From the NCBI GenBank assembly GCA_005799065.1, contig SYHW01000006.1:1-38915 (forward strand): a stretch of DNA of 38,915 nucleotides, in the 5' to 3' direction. The position numbers and the translations under genes are program-made. The stretch comes from Bacteroidota bacterium (GTDB lineage Bacteria; Bacteroidota; Bacteroidia; UBA7662). Each line of letters opens with the position of its first letter. Position 1 is the first letter of the stretch. This document shows positions 37,135 to 38,915 of the stretch, piece after piece. The notes under the pieces are model-generated. The model was not told the origin of the DNA. It did no database searches and was given only the letters and a program-made list of their open reading frames with translations.

Positions 37135-38697
37135 ATGGCTAATCAACCCATCAGTATGCAAAGAATCAAACAAATTATCCGATATCACCATGAGGGCATG
37201 GCGATCAAACGAATCGTTAAGCTTACGCGGACTTCGCGAAATACAGTCAAGCAATACCTACTTAGATATAAAAAACTAGGGCTGGCTGCGGCGGAAATTG
37301 AGTCATTAGACCAATACACTCTGCATCAACTTTTTAGTGATGCCCCGCCCAAAGAATTGACCAAAAAAGATCCGAGATATGAGCGCTTAGAGCCACTATT
37401 GCCTGATATTGTTAAGGCCTTGCGAAGGCGGGGAATGACCATTGACAAGCAATGGGAAATCTATGCCAGCCGTGAAGTTGACCATTACCAACGCACACAA
37501 TTTGGTGCTTATATCAGACAATATATTGGACGAAGTAAGACTTCAATGTTGCTTGAACACAGGGCTGGCGACAAGCTTTATTGCGATTACACGGGCGATA
37601 AACTGCACCTAGTAGACACCGATACTGGTGAATTACTACCTGTTGAGGTATTTGTTGGGATACTGCCCTGTAGCCAACTCATTTATGTGAGGGCCTGCTA
37701 TAGCCAAAGCACTGAAGATTTGGTTGATTGTACCCGCCGTTGCTTAGAATATCTGGGTGGTAGTCCAGCTGCGATTGTTACTGATAATCTAAAGGCCTCA
37801 GTAATCAAAAGTAGCAAATACGAGCCTAGATTGAATCAAGCATTTGAGAGCTTCGGAGATCACAACAGCACGGCCATCCTTCCAACGCGTGCTTACAAAC
37901 CAAAGGACAAAGCACTTGTCGAGGGCGCGGTCAACTTGGTCTATCAGCGCATCTTCAGTGAGCTGGATCCATTGGTATTCATCTCTCTGGATGAACTAAA
38001 CAAGGCAATAGTGCCATTGTTAGATGCCCTAAATAGAAAATCGTTCAAGGGAGAGGAAAGTCGCTCAGAGCGCTTCGAACAAATGGAGCGTTCTTTACTC
38101 AAACCACTGCCTGAGCTTGCGTATGAATTACACCAAAGCCGCCAAGCAACGGTGATGAAAAATGGGCATGTAAACTTCAGTCCAGACAAGCATCTGTACA
38201 GTGTTCCCTTCACATATATTGGCAAGCAAGTGCGGATAGTATACACTTCGGAGGTGGTCACAGTATACCACAATTACGAGCCAATTGCACAGCACACAAG
38301 GGATTACAGGAGACTTCGTTATACCACGGATAAAAATCATTTAGCATCGAATCATCGGTTCATGAGTGAATGGAATCCAGATTTCTTTATCACAAAAGCA
38401 GCGGTATATGGAGCGAGCGTTGCTCAATATGTAGAAAAACTCATGGATAGCAAAGCTCATCCAGAACAGGGATACAAGGCATGTCTTGGGGTACTAAACC
38501 TTGCAGCCCGTGTTGGGGCTGAACGCATACAACGAGCTTGCCAGCGAGCAGATAAATACCAAAACTATAGCTATTGGGTCATTGAGGACATCCTAACCAA
38601 GAAACTGGACGAACTAGATCCTGAATCAGAAACGCTTGCAGATGAGCAGCAAACGCCTAGCCATGTGAATATTAGAGGCAACAAATACTACCAATAA
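37135..38697 (+). CDS. istA: IS21 family transposase IstA
   Basis: N-terminal HTH (MQRIKQIIRYHHEGMAIKRIVKLTRTSRNTVKQYL); DDE core CDYTGDKLHLVD, VTDNLKASV and KDKALVEGAVNLVYQRI. Confidence 0.97.
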   Translation: MANQPISMQRIKQIIRYHHEGMAIKRIVKLTRTSRNTVKQYLLRYKKLGLAAAEIESLDQYTLHQLFSDAPPKELTKKDPRYERLEPLLPDIVKALRRRGMTIDKQWEIYASREVDHYQRTQFGAYIRQYIGRSKTSMLLEHRAGDKLYCDYTGDKLHLVDTDTGELLPVEVFVGILPCSQLIYVRACYSQSTEDLVDCTRRCLEYLGGSPAAIVTDNLKASVIKSSKYEPRLNQAFESFGDHNSTAILPTRAYKPKDKALVEGAVNLVYQRIFSELDPLVFISLDELNKAIVPLLDALNRKSFKGEESRSERFEQMERSLLKPLPELAYELHQSRQATVMKNGHVNFSPDKHLYSVPFTYIGKQVRIVYTSEVVTVYHNYEPIAQHTRDYRRLRYTTDKNHLASNHRFMSEWNPDFFITKAAVYGASVAQYVEKLMDSKAHPEQGYKACLGVLNLAARVGAERIQRACQRADKYQNYSYWVIEDILTKKLDELDPESETLADEQQTPSHVNIRGNKYYQ

Positions 38698-38706
38698 TCA
38701 AACAAT

Positions 38707-38915
38707 ATGATACAATCAAACAACACCGAAAGAACCATTGAGCACATGCGAAGCATGAAGCTCTATGGGATGCAAAAGGCCTATCAGATGGCCATTGAAA
38801 ACCACTCGTTGGCAAATCTAACTGCCGATGAACTCATTGCTCACCTTGTAGCTCAGGAGTACGATGATAGGAAAAATCGTACAATTAGTCGTTCAGTAAA
38901 AAATGCTAAGTTCCG
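38707..38915 (+). CDS. istB: IS21 helper ATPase IstB, 3' truncated by window edge
   Basis: MIQSNNTERTIEHMRSMKLYGMQKAYQMAIENHSLANLTADELIAHLVAQEYDDRKNRTISRSVKNAKF matches the IstB N-terminus. Confidence 0.93.
   Translation, partial: MIQSNNTERTIEHMRSMKLYGMQKAYQMAIENHSLANLTADELIAHLVAQEYDDRKNRTISRSVKNAKF

Larger units (their letters stand above)
37011..38915 (+). mobile_element. IS21-family insertion sequence, right end outside window
   Basis: Left end TGAAATTGACCCCC with repeated internal terminal sequences, followed by istA and partial istB. Confidence 0.9.

Overview
The window looks like a Bacteroidota chromosome segment. Supporting signs are TAnnTTTG-type promoter motifs, a T9SS C-terminal sorting domain, a fused SecDF, a Lacal_2735-family protein and an OstA-like protein. 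Most of it is housekeeping or common accessory content: a GH25 fragment, tRNA-His, a serine hydrolase/FISUMP mosaic, OstA, a glycosyltransferase plus flippase, ftcD, ccmE-ccmF, a DUF2520 protein, a TonB receptor, crtW, a glutathione peroxidase, mtgA, a T9SS esterase, an LptF/G permease, an EamA transporter, DUF58, GH13, a TonB receptor plus HmuY, rlmI, secDF and an ABC-F protein. The right edge carries an incomplete IS21-family element (istA, partial istB) that appears to have truncated an outer-membrane protein gene. The best candidate for something undescribed is a two-gene cassette: a vWA protein plus a 362-aa Cys-containing protein of unknown function. It is bracketed by near-identical ~38-bp direct repeats at 27522-27558 and 29530-29567. 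A second unusual pattern is short tandem repeats that overlap or abut stop codons at four separate loci. The clearest is a 25-bp repeat whose TCATGA core supplies a stop codon on both strands at a convergent gene junction. I also note an ABC-F protein in which both halves of one composite ATP site look degenerate, a CxxxY-type CcmE, and a tRNA-His with two adjacent acceptor-stem mismatches. All family calls are by eye from the translations; no database search was run.
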